Of a stretch of 64,000 nt of DNA, positions 41,212 through 50,956 are shown one piece after another. The stretch's first letter is position 1. Every line of letters begins with the position of its first letter. The notes under the pieces are model-generated. The model was given only the letters and a program-made list of their open reading frames with translations. It was not told the origin of the DNA and did not search any database. The position numbers and the translations under genes were made by a program. Origin of the DNA: Novispirillum itersonii subsp. itersonii ATCC 12639 (lineage in GTDB: Bacteria > Pseudomonadota > Alphaproteobacteria > Rhodospirillales > Rhodospirillaceae); contig NZ_KB907337.1 in NCBI RefSeq assembly GCF_000381985.1, positions 447,697 through 511,696 of the forward strand, in the 5' to 3' direction.

Positions 41212-41509
41212 CGGAATCACCTGCGCTTACCGGGTGGAAATACAGCCCTTCTCGGCTTTCCTTTTACATGACTTTTACGCGCCTGCAACCACCCACCGGC
41301 ACCAATTTGCGTCAAATCCGCAGGAACAGGGGAAACCCCGGTTATTTCGGCACCACCCATCGTCGGCGGCGATTGCCGGGGCAGACACCAACGCAGGCAG
41401 ACACCCCACAAACACCCGGCCCACCCCCAGCTTCCGCTTGCCCCTGCCCCCCGGCATGTTTATTGTTCATCCCCTTCAACCACCACTCCACGACCCAACG
41501 GAGTTCACC

Positions 41510-42388
41510 ATGCTGTTGCAAGGGTCCATTACAGCCCTCATCACCCCGTTCACCGCAGACGGTGCTATTGACGCCAAGGCCTTCCAGGACTTTGTCGCCT
41601 GGCAGATCGCCGAAGGCACAGACGGCGTCGTGCCGGTCGGCACCACCGGGGAGTCTCCTACCCTCAGTCATGACGAGCACAAACGGGTCGTGGAACTGTG
41701 CATCGAAGTGGCTAAAGGCAAGGTGCCGGTGATCGCCGGGTCGGGTGCCAACAGCACCCACGAAACCATTGACCTGACCCGCCATGCGCAGGAAGCAGGC
41801 GCCGATGCGGCGCTGCTGGTGGTTCCCTATTACAACAAACCGACGCAGGAAGGGCTGTATCAGCACTTCAAGGCGGTTCATGATGCCACCGACATTCCGC
41901 TGGTCCTGTATAATATTCCGGGCCGCAGCGTTGTTGATATGTCGGTTGAGACGATGAAGCGTCTGGCAGACCTGCCGCGCATCGTCGGCGTCAAGGATGC
42001 CACCGCTGACCTCGCCCGCCCGCTGCGCACCCGCGTGGTGATCGGGACTGAGTTCATTCAGCTGTCCGGTGAAGACGCCACTGTCACCGCCTTCCTCGCG
42101 CAGGGCGGCCACGGCTGCATCTCCGTCACCTCGAACATCGCGCCGCGCCTGTGTGGCGATCTGCACGATGCCTGGGCGGCCGGGGACTATGCAAAGGCGT
42201 TTGAAATCCGTGACCGCCTGATGGCGGTCCATGATGCCATGTTCTGCGAAACCAGCCCGGCCCCGGTGAAGTACGCCGCCAGCCTGCTCGGTAAGTGCAG
42301 TGATTATGTCCGCCTGCCGATGCTGCCCGCATCGGAAGGGGCCCGCGCCAAAGTGCGCGCCGCCCTGGAACAGGCCGGGCTTCTGTAA
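41510..42388 (+). CDS. dapA: 4-hydroxy-tetrahydrodipicolinate synthase
   Basis: Condenses pyruvate with aspartate semialdehyde, the first committed step to diaminopimelate and lysine. The 292-residue TIM barrel has [14 protein letters not shown], the catalytic tyrosine in [12 protein letters not shown] and the Schiff-base lysine in [17 protein letters not shown] at 41510 is 6 bp behind GGAG; longer in-frame readings are rejected because the family starts with [12 protein letters not shown]. It is followed by smpB after 29 bp, a common alphaproteobacterial pair. Confidence 0.96.
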   Translation: MLLQGSITALITPFTADGAIDAKAFQDFVAWQIAEGTDGVVPVGTTGESPTLSHDEHKRVVELCIEVAKGKVPVIAGSGANSTHETIDLTRHAQEAGADAALLVVPYYNKPTQEGLYQHFKAVHDATDIPLVLYNIPGRSVVDMSVETMKRLADLPRIVGVKDATADLARPLRTRVVIGTEFIQLSGEDATVTAFLAQGGHGCISVTSNIAPRLCGDLHDAWAAGDYAKAFEIRDRLMAVHDAMFCETSPAPVKYAASLLGKCSDYVRLPMLPASEGARAKVRAALEQAGLL

Positions 42389-42417
42389 CCCGTAAAACAA
42401 AGGTTTATCTGTACGTT

Positions 42418-42900
42418 ATGTCTGGCAGCGGCCTCATTACCACGGGCACCGTCGCGCAAAACCGGCGCGCCCGTCATGATTTCTCGATCATCGAGACCTT
42501 CGAGGCCGGGATCGTGCTGACAGGGACTGAAGTAAAGTCCCTGCGGCACGGCCGCGCCAACGTTGCCGAAGCCTTTGCCGGCCGGAAGGACAGCTATACG
42601 CCGGAAATCTGGCTGTACAATGCCTATATCCCGGAATATCAGTCCAAAAGCCCGTTCAGCCATGAAACCCGCCGTCCCCGTAAGCTGCTGATGCACCGGC
42701 GGGAGCTGCGGCGCCTGCTGCTGGCCGTTGCCCGTGACGGAATGACCCTTGTGCCGATGTCGCTGTACTTCAACGACCGCGGCATCGCCAAGGTGCAGAT
42801 CGGGCTGGCTAAAGGTAAAAACAAGATCGACAAGCGTGAGTCGATCAAGGAACGCGACTGGAACCGCCAAAAGCAGCGCCTGATGCGGGATAAAGGCTGA
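42418..42900 (+). CDS. smpB: SsrA-binding protein SmpB
   Basis: Binds tmRNA and brings it to stalled ribosomes for trans-translation. The 160-residue beta-barrel protein has [31 protein letters not shown] near the start and the basic C-terminal tail [23 protein letters not shown] that contacts the decoding centre. No ssrA gene is visible nearby. Weak ribosome site; probably reads from dapA. Confidence 0.96.
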   Translation: MSGSGLITTGTVAQNRRARHDFSIIETFEAGIVLTGTEVKSLRHGRANVAEAFAGRKDSYTPEIWLYNAYIPEYQSKSPFSHETRRPRKLLMHRRELRRLLLAVARDGMTLVPMSLYFNDRGIAKVQIGLAKGKNKIDKRESIKERDWNRQKQRLMRDKG

Positions 42901-42928
42901 CCGCCTGCCCTTGCCCGCGCATGCAATC

Positions 42929-42961
42929 AAGGCATGGCCCGTCTGGGACCATGCCTTTTTT
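42929..42961 (+). terminator. Terminator of dapA-smpB
   Basis: AAGGCATGG pairs with CCATGCCTT around CCCGTCTGGGA, followed by TTTT. It lies 28 bp after the smpB stop. Confidence 0.92.
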
Positions 42962-43060
42962 CTGTCTGCATCACAGGTGCGTGATCCCCTCCGTTCCGGG
43001 CTGGATCTTCGCCAGCTCTGTGGCACTGTCATAGATGACCCCACGCCAGTGAGCCTGCCG

Positions 43061-43711
43061 ATGCCAACAGATCCTCCGCCACCGACAAAACTGACTGCCA
43101 CAAAAACCACTTGGGCCGAAAACCGGCGCGGGATGGTCTCTGCCGCCTCCGGCCCTTCCCGCCTGCCCCCCGGCCAGCATCTGACCTCAGGCCTGCCGAT
43201 CCTTGATCTTGGGACCCAGCCTAATCTGGTCCCACGGGACTGGTCCCTGACCACTGGCGGTCTGGTCGCCACACCGCTGCGCTGGTCCTGGGACGATCTG
43301 CTCCGTCAACCCCAGACCACCCTCACGGCTGACATCCATTGCGTGACAGCGTGGAGCAGTTACGACAACACCTTCACCGGGGTTTCCTTCCGGCATGTGC
43401 TGCGGCAGATGCAGCCTAAGGCCGGGGCAACCCATGCCATGCTGCGCGGCTTTGACGGCTATTCCACCAATCTGGCCCTGACAGATCTTGACCGCGACGA
43501 TGTGCTGATCTGCCATAGCTGGAATGGCAAGCCCCTGCCCCGCGAGAACGGCGGCCCGGTGCGGCTGCTGGTGCCCCATCTGTATTTCTGGAAAAGCGCC
43601 AAATGGCTGCGGCACATCACACTGATGGACCGCGATCAGCCCGGTTACTGGGAAGCGCGCGGCTATCATATGCGGGGTGACCCGTGGAAACAGGAGCGGT
43701 ACGGCGACTGA
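43061..43711 (+). CDS. Sulfite-oxidase-like molybdopterin-binding protein
   Basis: A 216-residue oxidoreductase-type molybdopterin domain. The motif ADIHCVTAWS (around residue 90) holds the cysteine that binds molybdenum in this family; GVSFRHVLRQ, GYSTNLAL and the C-terminal HLYFWKSAKWLRHITL follow in the YuiH/MsrP order. Unlike MsrP there is no Tat signal, so it is probably cytoplasmic. No haem or membrane partner is adjacent. The start is uncertain: ATG at 43061 is used, although its ribosome site is weak and an earlier ATG exists at 42911. Substrate unknown. Confidence 0.85.
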   Translation: MPTDPPPPTKLTATKTTWAENRRGMVSAASGPSRLPPGQHLTSGLPILDLGTQPNLVPRDWSLTTGGLVATPLRWSWDDLLRQPQTTLTADIHCVTAWSSYDNTFTGVSFRHVLRQMQPKAGATHAMLRGFDGYSTNLALTDLDRDDVLICHSWNGKPLPRENGGPVRLLVPHLYFWKSAKWLRHITLMDRDQPGYWEARGYHMRGDPWKQERYGD

Positions 43712-43743
43712 CAGCACCGTACCGCCCGCCACGGCGGATCTGT

Positions 43744-44403
43744 TTATCCCGCGTTTTTCTGCAAGGCAGGCAGAAGGCCGGCCATAACGGTCTCGAACAT
43801 CTCAACCGTCAGACGGCCGGTGTTCACGTTATAGCGGGAGGTATGGTAGGTATCAGCCAGAACCAGACCGCCCGGCAGGCTATGCCGCGCTCCGTGGGCA
43901 AAAGCATAGTCAGCCTTGCGCAGGCCAAGCGTACTGAGGACCGCATCATGGGCAATCCGGCCAAGAGCCAGAATCACCCGCAGACGCGGCATTGACGCAA
44001 TCTCATCCTTCAGGAAAGGACGGCAGGTTTTCTGCTCCAGCGGGGTCGGCTTGTTTTCGGGCGGCACACAACGCACCGCGTTAGTGATCCGCGCCGACAG
44101 CAGACGCAGACCATCCTGCGGATCAGCCCGGAACTGCCCGTCAGCCAGACCGAACTTCAGCAGTGCAGGATACAGCAGCTCTCCGGCGTAATCCCCGGTA
44201 AAGGGCCGCCCCGTGCGGTTGGCTCCCCGCAGGCCGGGGGCCAGCCCAACCACCAGCAGCCCGGCGGTCAGGGGCCCGAAAGACGGCACCGGGGCGTTGT
44301 GCCAATCCGGCTGCGCCGCCCGGTGTCCGGCAATGAAATCAGCCAGACGCGGACACAGGGCGCAGTCACGCCCCGGCCCGGAGAAAGAAACCGCAGCAGA
44401 CAT
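43744..44403 (-). CDS. Family 5 uracil-DNA glycosylase (UDGb type)
   Basis: Removes uracil and related deaminated bases from DNA. The 219-residue protein has four cysteines for a 4Fe-4S cluster (C14 and C17 in CALCPRL, later NAVRCVPP and QKTCRPF). The family-5 motif GLAPGLRGANRTGRPFTGD lacks the polar catalytic residue of families 1 and 4, as expected. The second motif is DTYHTSRYNVNTGRLT, where most members have HPS, so His-Thr-Ser is a small departure. ATG at 44403 with GAGGG 5 bp upstream. Its start is 8 bp from the NYN gene stop, so the two are probably co-transcribed. Confidence 0.9.
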   Translation of the reverse strand: MSAAVSFSGPGRDCALCPRLADFIAGHRAAQPDWHNAPVPSFGPLTAGLLVVGLAPGLRGANRTGRPFTGDYAGELLYPALLKFGLADGQFRADPQDGLRLLSARITNAVRCVPPENKPTPLEQKTCRPFLKDEIASMPRLRVILALGRIAHDAVLSTLGLRKADYAFAHGARHSLPGGLVLADTYHTSRYNVNTGRLTVEMFETVMAGLLPALQKNAG

Positions 44404-44411
44404 CACGTCCC

Positions 44412-45029
44412 TCAGACCGCGTCATCAGCGGCAGGCTGGGCAGTGGCCGCAGACACCACCACAGCCGGGCGGTCGCTGCGGTCTTCATGATTGACCCGAT
44501 AGTTCTGGCGGGCGATCACCGGCTCCAGCATCTGAAGCTCCAGAAAACTGTCAGCCTGACGGCGCAGTTCGTCAGCGACCATCGGCGGCTGGGACTTTAT
44601 CGTCGAAACGACGGTCGCCCGCACGCCTTTGCGCTGCACCGCCTCCACCAGACGGCGGAAATCGCCATCACCGGAGAACAGAACGATGTGGTCAACATGT
44701 TCGGCCATTTCCATCACATCAATGGCCAGCTCGATATCCATGTTGCCCTTGACCTTGCGGCGGCCGGTGGCATCAGTAAATTCTTTGGTCGGTTTGGTGA
44801 CCATGGTGTAGCCGTTGTAATCCAGCCAGTCGACCAGCGGGCGGATCGGCGAATACTCCTGATCCTCCACCAGCGCCGTATAATAAAAGGCGCGGATAAG
44901 CTGCCCCTTAGCGGCAAAAAGATCCAGCAGGCGCTTGTAATCAATATCAAATCCCAGAGACCGCGCAGCGGCGTAAAGATTGGCCCCATCAATGAAAAGG
45001 GCAATCTTTTCCTGCGGATAGAAGATCAT
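44412..45029 (-). CDS. NYN-domain (LabA/DUF88-type) protein, probable ribonuclease
   Basis: A 205-residue protein with the PIN-like NYN fold. The acidic site is visible as FIDGANLY (D14), GNMDIELAIDVMEMA and LFSGDGDFRRLV; TIKSQPPMVADELRRQADSFLEL follows in the LabA pattern. The short C-terminal tail (about 175-205) is low complexity. Such proteins are likely metal-dependent RNases, but the target is unknown. It lies upstream of the UDG gene with an 8-bp gap. The gap before folK is long (367 bp). Confidence 0.9.
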   Translation of the reverse strand: MIFYPQEKIALFIDGANLYAAARSLGFDIDYKRLLDLFAAKGQLIRAFYYTALVEDQEYSPIRPLVDWLDYNGYTMVTKPTKEFTDATGRRKVKGNMDIELAIDVMEMAEHVDHIVLFSGDGDFRRLVEAVQRKGVRATVVSTIKSQPPMVADELRRQADSFLELQMLEPVIARQNYRVNHEDRSDRPAVVVSAATAQPAADDAV

Positions 45030-45396
45030 GTTTTAACTCCGGCGCAATATGCATTGTTTGCGAAAACAGGTTTCCGAAAAACGGCGGCGTCCCGGTCAGG
45101 GGCCCACAAAACAGATCGGGGGACCATGGAGGAGTGGCGCGCCACAATAAAACCGGGCTTTGCGGATGCCATCTGCCGCCCCAATCAAAATCCCGGGCGG
45201 ATCATCAGACAGCCCCGCCTCTCGGCCCGGGCCCCTTCTTCACTACAGAAGGCTTCTTCTGTTATAGGGATCAAAGGCACGCGGTCAAGGCCGGAGACCC
45301 CTCTTTTCATCCTCCTGTACCGCTGATAGACAGTATTTTCTGCCGCATCACCCCTCCGGCACACGCTATTAACGATCACAGGGAAAATACACCACC
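45030..45396. other. 367-bp divergent gap between the NYN gene and folK
   Basis: Divergent promoter region. I see only a small GAAGGCTTCTTC inverted repeat near 45248 and no convincing gene, terminator or RNA. Confidence 0.55.
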
Positions 45397-45903
45397 ATGA
45401 AACTGGTCGCCGTCGGCGCCAATCTGCCCAGCCGCTTTGGCACCCCGCAACAGGCCTGCCAGTCTGCCCTGACCCGGCTGGAGGCTGACGGTGACATTCA
45501 GATCCTCACCCGCTCCGGCTGGTGGGAGACCGCACCGGTCCCGGTCTCTGACCAGCCGTGGTATGTCAACGGCGTGGCGCAGATTGAAACCACCCTGCCG
45601 CCCGAAGCCCTGCTGGCCCGCCTGCATGCGGTGGAGGCAGAGATGGGGCGGGTGCGTACCGTCACCAATGCCGCCCGGGTGATCGACCTTGACCTGATCG
45701 CCTATGATGACCGCCGCCTGGACGGGGCAGTGGTGTTGCCCCACCCCCGCCTGCACCAGCGGGCCTTTGTGCTGGCCCCGCTGTGCGATTTCGCCCCCGG
45801 CTGGGTCCATCCCGGCCTTGGCCAGACGGCGGAAGCCCTGCTGAACGCCCTGCCCGCCGCCGACCGCGCCCCGGCCGCAATCCGCCGCGCGGCTGAAGAA
45901 TAA
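45397..45903 (+). CDS. folK: 6-hydroxymethyl-7,8-dihydropterin pyrophosphokinase
   Basis: Transfers pyrophosphate from ATP to hydroxymethyldihydropterin in folate synthesis. The 168-residue protein shows the start VAVGANLPS, RSGWWETAPVPVSDQPWYVNGV, the metal-binding NAARVIDLDLIAYDD and the signature LPHPRLHQRAFVLAPL. Not fused to folB or folP here. It lies 95 bp before rpoZ. Confidence 0.94.
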   Translation: MKLVAVGANLPSRFGTPQQACQSALTRLEADGDIQILTRSGWWETAPVPVSDQPWYVNGVAQIETTLPPEALLARLHAVEAEMGRVRTVTNAARVIDLDLIAYDDRRLDGAVVLPHPRLHQRAFVLAPLCDFAPGWVHPGLGQTAEALLNALPAADRAPAAIRRAAEE

Positions 45904-45998
45904 CATTAACAGGATGCGGGCTTGCCTTTTGGCGGAACTGAGGGTATACAGCGCCTCTTGCAATATATTCCTGCGTCCAGGTTCCGGGAGTTTCCCCT

Positions 45999-46373
45999 AT
46001 GGCTCGAGTTACCGTCGAGGACTGCGTCCTCAAGGTTCCCAACCGCTTCGATCTGGTGCTGCTGGCTGCCCAGCGTGCCCGCGAAATTTCCTCCGGCGGC
46101 GCCCTGACCGTGGACCGCGACAACGACAAGAACCCGGTCGTTTCCCTGCGTGAAATCGCTGACGAAACCGTCAGCGTTGAAGTTCTGCGCGAAGCCGTGG
46201 TGCAGAGCCTGCAGAAGCACGTTGAAGTGGACGAGCCGGAAGAAGACGATTTCGACAATCTGTCCCTTGACGTGGTTGGCGAACTCAGCGCCATGGTCGT
46301 CAACGACGCCGATGACGACACCCTGACCATCCAGGACGAGCCGGACTCCGGCCCGATGGAAACCGAAGAGTAA
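45999..46373 (+). CDS. rpoZ: RNA polymerase omega subunit
   Basis: Small RNA polymerase subunit that assists beta-prime folding and forms the ppGpp site. The 124-residue protein has the conserved [33 protein letters not shown] and [14 protein letters not shown]; the acidic C-terminal tail ([10 protein letters not shown] and after) is typical of alphaproteobacteria. GGGAG 8 bp before the ATG. It is followed by a terminator and then the alarmone synthetase gene, the usual rpoZ-spoT order, so ppGpp target and source are neighbours. Confidence 0.95.
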   Translation: MARVTVEDCVLKVPNRFDLVLLAAQRAREISSGGALTVDRDNDKNPVVSLREIADETVSVEVLREAVVQSLQKHVEVDEPEEDDFDNLSLDVVGELSAMVVNDADDDTLTIQDEPDSGPMETEE

Positions 46374-46410
46374 TCCTGACCGGCTCAGCGCCGTACAGGG
46401 TCGAATGAAA

Positions 46411-46441
46411 AAAGCCGGGTGCATGTCGCCCGGCTTTTTTA
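46411..46441 (+). terminator. Terminator of rpoZ
   Basis: AAAGCCGGG pairs with CCCGGCTTT around TGCATGTCG, followed by TTTAT. It separates rpoZ from the RSH gene. Confidence 0.92.
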
Positions 46442-46519
46442 TTTTCAAGCTCTTGCAGGATACGCTTTCCGCCGTCACTATAGAGTCAGACAGCATACAA
46501 ACACGGAGATGCCCCACGA

Positions 46520-48703
46520 ATGATGCGCCAATACGAACTGGTTGAGCGGGTCAGATCCTATGACCCTAACGCGGATGAAGATGCCCTCAACCGTGCGTAT
46601 GTCTATGCGGTGCAGAAGCATGGGGCACAGCTCCGCGCCAGCGGGGACCCGTATTTTTCTCATCCGGTGGAAGTGGCAGGGATCCTGACGCATTATAAGC
46701 TTGATGCGTCCACCATCATCACTGCCCTGCTGCATGACACGATCGAAGATACAGACGCCACTTATGAAGAGATCCGCTCGCTGTTTGGCGAGCATGTGGC
46801 GAAGATGGTCGATGGCGTCACCAAGCTGACCCGCCTTCAGCTACAGTCCGACCACACCAAGCAGGCAGAAAATTTCCGTAAGCTGCTGCTGGCGATGAGC
46901 GAGGATATCCGCATCCTGCTGGTCAAGCTGGCAGACCGCGTGCACAATATGCGCACGCTGCATTACATCAAAAAGCCGGAAAAACGCCGCCGGATTGCGC
47001 TGGAAACCATTGAAATCTATGCGCCCCTGGCCGAACGTATCGGCATTCAGGAATTTAAGACCGAGCTTGAGGAAAACGCTTTCGCGGAACTGCATCCCGA
47101 TGCCCGCGATTCCATCATGGCCCGGCTGCGGTATCTGGAAGAACAGGGCAGCAGCCTGATCGACCGGATCATGGACAGACTGCGCGCCACCCTGAAAGAC
47201 TCAGGGGTGGAGGCTACCCTGTCGGGCCGGGAAAAAACGCCCTATTCCATCTGGCGCAAGATGCAGCGCAAAGATGTGGCGTTCGAGCAGCTTTCCGACA
47301 TCATGGCTTTCCGGGTGATGGTGCCATCGCTGGAAGACTGCTACCGGGCCCTTGGCGTGCTGCATTCGGCCTTTCCGATGGTGCCCGGGCGCTTCAAGGA
47401 TTATATCTCCACCCCCAAACCGAACGGCTATCAGTCGCTGCACACCGGCGTGATCGGGCCGGAGCAGCACCGCATCGAAATCCAGATCCGCACGCAGGAA
47501 ATGCACGGCGTGGCGGAAATGGGGGTCGCCGCCCACTGGCGCTATAAGCAGAAAGGCAACTCGGAAACCACTGCCGGGGGACCGCAGACAGAGGGCAAGC
47601 AGTACCGCTGGGTGCGGGAGCTGCTGGAAATTCTGGAGCATACCAACAACCCCGAAGAGTTTCTGGAACACACGAAACTGGAGATGTACCAGGATCAGGT
47701 GTTCTGCTTTACCCCCAAGGGGGATCTGTACGCCCTGCCGCGCGGGGCCTGCCCGGTTGACTTTGCCTATGCGGTCCACACTCAGGTCGGGGATACCTGT
47801 GTCGGTGCCCGCGTCAACGGCCGCATGGTGCCGCTGCGTTCGGAGCTGAGCAACGGCGATCAGGTCGAGATCATCACCAGCCCGAAGCAGACCCCCAACC
47901 CGGAATGGGAACGCTTTGTCGCCTCGGGGAAGGCCAAGGCCCGGATCCGCCGGTATGTCCGCAACCAGCAGCGCGACCAGCATATTGATCTTGGGCGGAA
48001 AATTCTGTCACAGGCCTTCAAGGCCGAGGGTTATGACCTGACGGAAAAGGGCCTTCAGGGGGTCCTGAAAAAGTTCAAAGTCGACAGTACTGACGATATT
48101 CTGGCCGAAGTCGGGCTGGGCCACCTGACAGCCAGCGAAGTGGTGCTGGCTGTTTATCCCGGCATCCGCATGGCCAAAGCGGCCCCGGCCACCCCGGACA
48201 CCGTCATCAACCGCTCGCCGGTTGCCCGCAACAAGGATGGGCAGCCTGCCCGTCATGCCGTGCCGATCAAGGGGCTGATCCCCGGAATGGCCCTGCATTA
48301 TGCCCGCTGCTGCCATCCGCTGCCGGGGGATCGGATTGTCGGCATTGTCGCCACCGGGCGCGGTGTGACCATCCACACCATCGACTGCGACCAGCTCAGC
48401 CAGTTTTCCGAACAGCCGGAGCGGTGGCTGGATCTGGCGTGGGATGTGGACGGCAGCAACCACAATTACATCGGCCGCGTTAATCTGGTGGTGTCGAATG
48501 AGCCCAGCAGCCTTGGCACCCTGTCGACGATCATTGCCAAGAACATGGGCAACATCACCAACCTGAAGGTAACCAACCGCACCACCGATTTTTACGACAT
48601 GATCGTGGATATCGACGTGAAGGATGCCAAGCACCTGATCAACATCATTGCCGCCCTTCGCGCCGCCCCGGAAGTCAATTCCGTGGAACGCGCCCGGCAC
48701 TGA
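46520..48703 (+). CDS. spoT: Bifunctional (p)ppGpp synthetase/hydrolase (RSH family)
   Basis: Makes and degrades the stringent-response alarmone. In order over 727 residues: HD hydrolase domain with FSHPVEVAGIL and the intact LLHDTIED (H72, D73); synthetase domain with PKPNGYQSLHTGV and EIQIRTQEMHGVAEMGVAAHWRYK; TGS domain near 390-450 (FTPKGDLYALPRGACPVDFAYAVHTQVGD); a zinc-type helical region (HYARCCHPLPGDRIVG); and a C-terminal ACT domain. Both catalytic halves look intact, so it is probably the single long RSH of an alphaproteobacterium (often called rsh or relA). Confidence 0.95.
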   Translation: MMRQYELVERVRSYDPNADEDALNRAYVYAVQKHGAQLRASGDPYFSHPVEVAGILTHYKLDASTIITALLHDTIEDTDATYEEIRSLFGEHVAKMVDGVTKLTRLQLQSDHTKQAENFRKLLLAMSEDIRILLVKLADRVHNMRTLHYIKKPEKRRRIALETIEIYAPLAERIGIQEFKTELEENAFAELHPDARDSIMARLRYLEEQGSSLIDRIMDRLRATLKDSGVEATLSGREKTPYSIWRKMQRKDVAFEQLSDIMAFRVMVPSLEDCYRALGVLHSAFPMVPGRFKDYISTPKPNGYQSLHTGVIGPEQHRIEIQIRTQEMHGVAEMGVAAHWRYKQKGNSETTAGGPQTEGKQYRWVRELLEILEHTNNPEEFLEHTKLEMYQDQVFCFTPKGDLYALPRGACPVDFAYAVHTQVGDTCVGARVNGRMVPLRSELSNGDQVEIITSPKQTPNPEWERFVASGKAKARIRRYVRNQQRDQHIDLGRKILSQAFKAEGYDLTEKGLQGVLKKFKVDSTDDILAEVGLGHLTASEVVLAVYPGIRMAKAAPATPDTVINRSPVARNKDGQPARHAVPIKGLIPGMALHYARCCHPLPGDRIVGIVATGRGVTIHTIDCDQLSQFSEQPERWLDLAWDVDGSNHNYIGRVNLVVSNEPSSLGTLSTIIAKNMGNITNLKVTNRTTDFYDMIVDIDVKDAKHLINIIAALRAAPEVNSVERARH

Positions 48704-48830
48704 GCCTTCCCCGCCCCATCATAACTGGCCCGCTGGACCGGCTGCCCCCTTTTCCTGCCGGGGCGGCACAGGTACACTCGGGCCAGTTTATTCTGTTTTA
48801 CTGAAGCAGCCCCCTGCAACCGGAGCTGAC

Positions 48831-50879
48831 ATGACTGACCGTCTGCGCGCCATGCCCCCCAAGTTTTTGCCGACCCTGTCCCGGCCTGTCCTCAGCCGGG
48901 CCCTGTTGATTCCGCTTCTGGGGGGAAGCCTGCTGATCGCACCCGCCCTGAGCACCGGCATCGGCGCTGCCCCGGCCTTCCTGACCGCCACAGCACAGGC
49001 CGCCGTCCTGTCGGACAATGACCGGCAGGCCTATGCCAATGCCTTTGACGCGGCTGAGTCCGGGCAATGGGGCCGGGCAGAACAATGGGCCGATCAGGCA
49101 CGGTCACCGGTTTTGCGGGATGTTATCCTCGGGCGGTCACTGGCAGCAGCAGGCAACACACCGTCCTTTTCTGCCCTGCGTGACTTCATCGGCGATCATC
49201 CCGGCTGGCCGGAAATGGCAACCCTGAAACGCCGGGCCGAAGAGGTGCTGACCGGACAGGAGTCCGCCCGCGAGGTGATCGACTGGTTCACCGCCAATCC
49301 GCCACGCACCGGACATGGCAAGCTGATGTATGCCATCGCGCTGGATACGCAGGGCAAACGCCAGCAGGCGATCGCCGTCGCGCAGGAAGCCTGGCATAAT
49401 GAATCTATGTCAACACCCGACAAAAAGAAGCTTTTGTCAGAGTTTGGCGGTAATTTTACTAAGGCAGACCACCAGAAGCGCGCTGATGTTGCCCTCTGGG
49501 AGGGCCGCACATCCGACGCCCGCGAGATGATGGAACAGGTGGACGCCGGATATAAAGCCCTGATTCAGGCCCGGCTCGCCTTTCAGGACGGCAAGGGCAA
49601 TGTTGATGCGCTGGTGAAGAAAGTTCCGGCTTCCCTTGCGGCTGATCCCGGCCTGCTGTTCGACCGCATTCAGTGGCGGCGGAAGAAAGATATGGATCAG
49701 GATGCGGTCACCCTGCTGAAAAGCCCGGGGGCCGATAAAGCCTACCCCGAACGCTGGGGGAAGGAGCGGCTGATCATCAGCCGCAACCTGCTGGAACAGG
49801 GCCTGATCTCTCAGGCCTATGATGTTGCCCGCCGCCACCGCCTGAGCAGCGGCGCCACCTATGCCGAACTCGAATGGCTGGCCGGATGGATTGTCTTCCG
49901 GCATCTGAAGGATGCCAAGGCGGGCCTTGCCCACTTCCGGGCATTTGAAGGCGCGGTCTCCACCACCATCAGCGTTGGCCGAGGGGCATACTGGCATGGA
50001 CGGGCCGCAGAGGCGCTGGGAATGACCGAACAGGCCCGCGCCGCCTATCAGAAGGCCGCAGACGAAGGCACCACCTTCTATGGTCAGCTCGCCTCAGAAA
50101 AACTGCGCCAGCCGCTGACTCTGCCCGCCGCGCCGCTGCCGTCTGCCGATGACCGCGCCGCCTTTAACCGCAATCCGCTGGTGAAGATCGTACAGGCGCT
50201 GGGGGAACTGGACCGCAACCGCGACATTCTGCTGTTTTCCACCCGGTTGGTGGAAGACGCCCCGACCCCCGGCCAGCGTACGCTGGCGCTGGAACTCGGC
50301 CGCGCGGTCGGCGGCATTGAGACCGGCGTTGCCCTGTCGCGCAAAGCAGCCCTGAAGGGGCATATCAATCTGGATATCGCCTATCCGCTGCCGGGGTTCG
50401 ATCTGCCAGACAGCCCGGAGGCCGCCCTGACCCTGGCCATCATCCGTCAGGAAAGCAATTTCTCCTCTACCGCCGTTTCCCGCGTCGGGGCCAAAGGCCT
50501 GATGCAGCTGATGCCCGCTACCGCCAAGGGCGTTGCCGGAAAACTGGGGGTCGGCTTTCAGGAAGCCAGCCTGACGGCGGAACCGCGGTACAACGTCCGC
50601 CTCGGGTCGTCTTATCTTGCTGATCTGGTGGACCGTTTCGGCGGGTCATACGTGATGGCCATCGCCGGATACAATGCCGGGCCGGGCAGACCTGCCAAGT
50701 GGGTCAAGGAATTCGGCGATCCGCGTGTCGGCGAAATCGACATCATCGACTGGATTGAAGCGATCCCCTTCACGGAAACCCGCAACTATGTCCAGCGCGT
50801 TCTGGAAGGGGTACAGGTGTACCGCTTCCGGCTTGGGCATGGCGACCGCAGCCTGCGTCTGAGCAGCGATCTGCGCTGA
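48831..50879 (+). CDS. Soluble lytic murein transglycosylase (Slt family)
   Basis: Periplasmic enzyme that cleaves peptidoglycan glycan strands with formation of anhydromuramic ends. The 682-residue precursor has a long N-terminal signal (hydrophobic segment about 20-45, ATAQA cleavage), a helical superhelix U-domain (about 50-460) and the C-terminal goose-lysozyme-like domain: IIRQESNFSSTAVSRVGAKGL carries the catalytic glutamate, followed by MQLMPATAKG, AGYNAGPGR and ETRNYVQRVL. ATG at 48831 behind GGAGCTGAC. It stands 128 bp after the RSH gene. Confidence 0.93.
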   Translation: MTDRLRAMPPKFLPTLSRPVLSRALLIPLLGGSLLIAPALSTGIGAAPAFLTATAQAAVLSDNDRQAYANAFDAAESGQWGRAEQWADQARSPVLRDVILGRSLAAAGNTPSFSALRDFIGDHPGWPEMATLKRRAEEVLTGQESAREVIDWFTANPPRTGHGKLMYAIALDTQGKRQQAIAVAQEAWHNESMSTPDKKKLLSEFGGNFTKADHQKRADVALWEGRTSDAREMMEQVDAGYKALIQARLAFQDGKGNVDALVKKVPASLAADPGLLFDRIQWRRKKDMDQDAVTLLKSPGADKAYPERWGKERLIISRNLLEQGLISQAYDVARRHRLSSGATYAELEWLAGWIVFRHLKDAKAGLAHFRAFEGAVSTTISVGRGAYWHGRAAEALGMTEQARAAYQKAADEGTTFYGQLASEKLRQPLTLPAAPLPSADDRAAFNRNPLVKIVQALGELDRNRDILLFSTRLVEDAPTPGQRTLALELGRAVGGIETGVALSRKAALKGHINLDIAYPLPGFDLPDSPEAALTLAIIRQESNFSSTAVSRVGAKGLMQLMPATAKGVAGKLGVGFQEASLTAEPRYNVRLGSSYLADLVDRFGGSYVMAIAGYNAGPGRPAKWVKEFGDPRVGEIDIIDWIEAIPFTETRNYVQRVLEGVQVYRFRLGHGDRSLRLSSDLR

Positions 50880-50881
50880 CG

Positions 50882-50956
50882 GATGACAGACCGCCTGTTC
50901 CTGCTGAAGCCCACCCCTTTCTTAAAAGGAGGCGCTTCAGCAGAACAGGGGTCATC
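50882..50956. repeat. 75-bp intergenic hairpin between slt and bactofilin
   Basis: Nested inverted repeats: GATGAC/GTCATC outside, a 16-17 bp main stem (50894-50910 with 50934-50949, one bulge) and CCTTT/AAAGG at the tip. It has no adequate T-tract. Two smaller hairpins follow (50997-51022, and 51045-51072 with 8-bp arms GGCTGGCA/TGCCAGCC). Function unknown. Confidence 0.65.

Noticed and set aside
42911-43060. Longer N-terminus for the molybdopterin-domain protein from ATG 42911
   Set aside because: This segment contains the smpB terminator hairpin and lacks any targeting signal, so it is unlikely to be coding.
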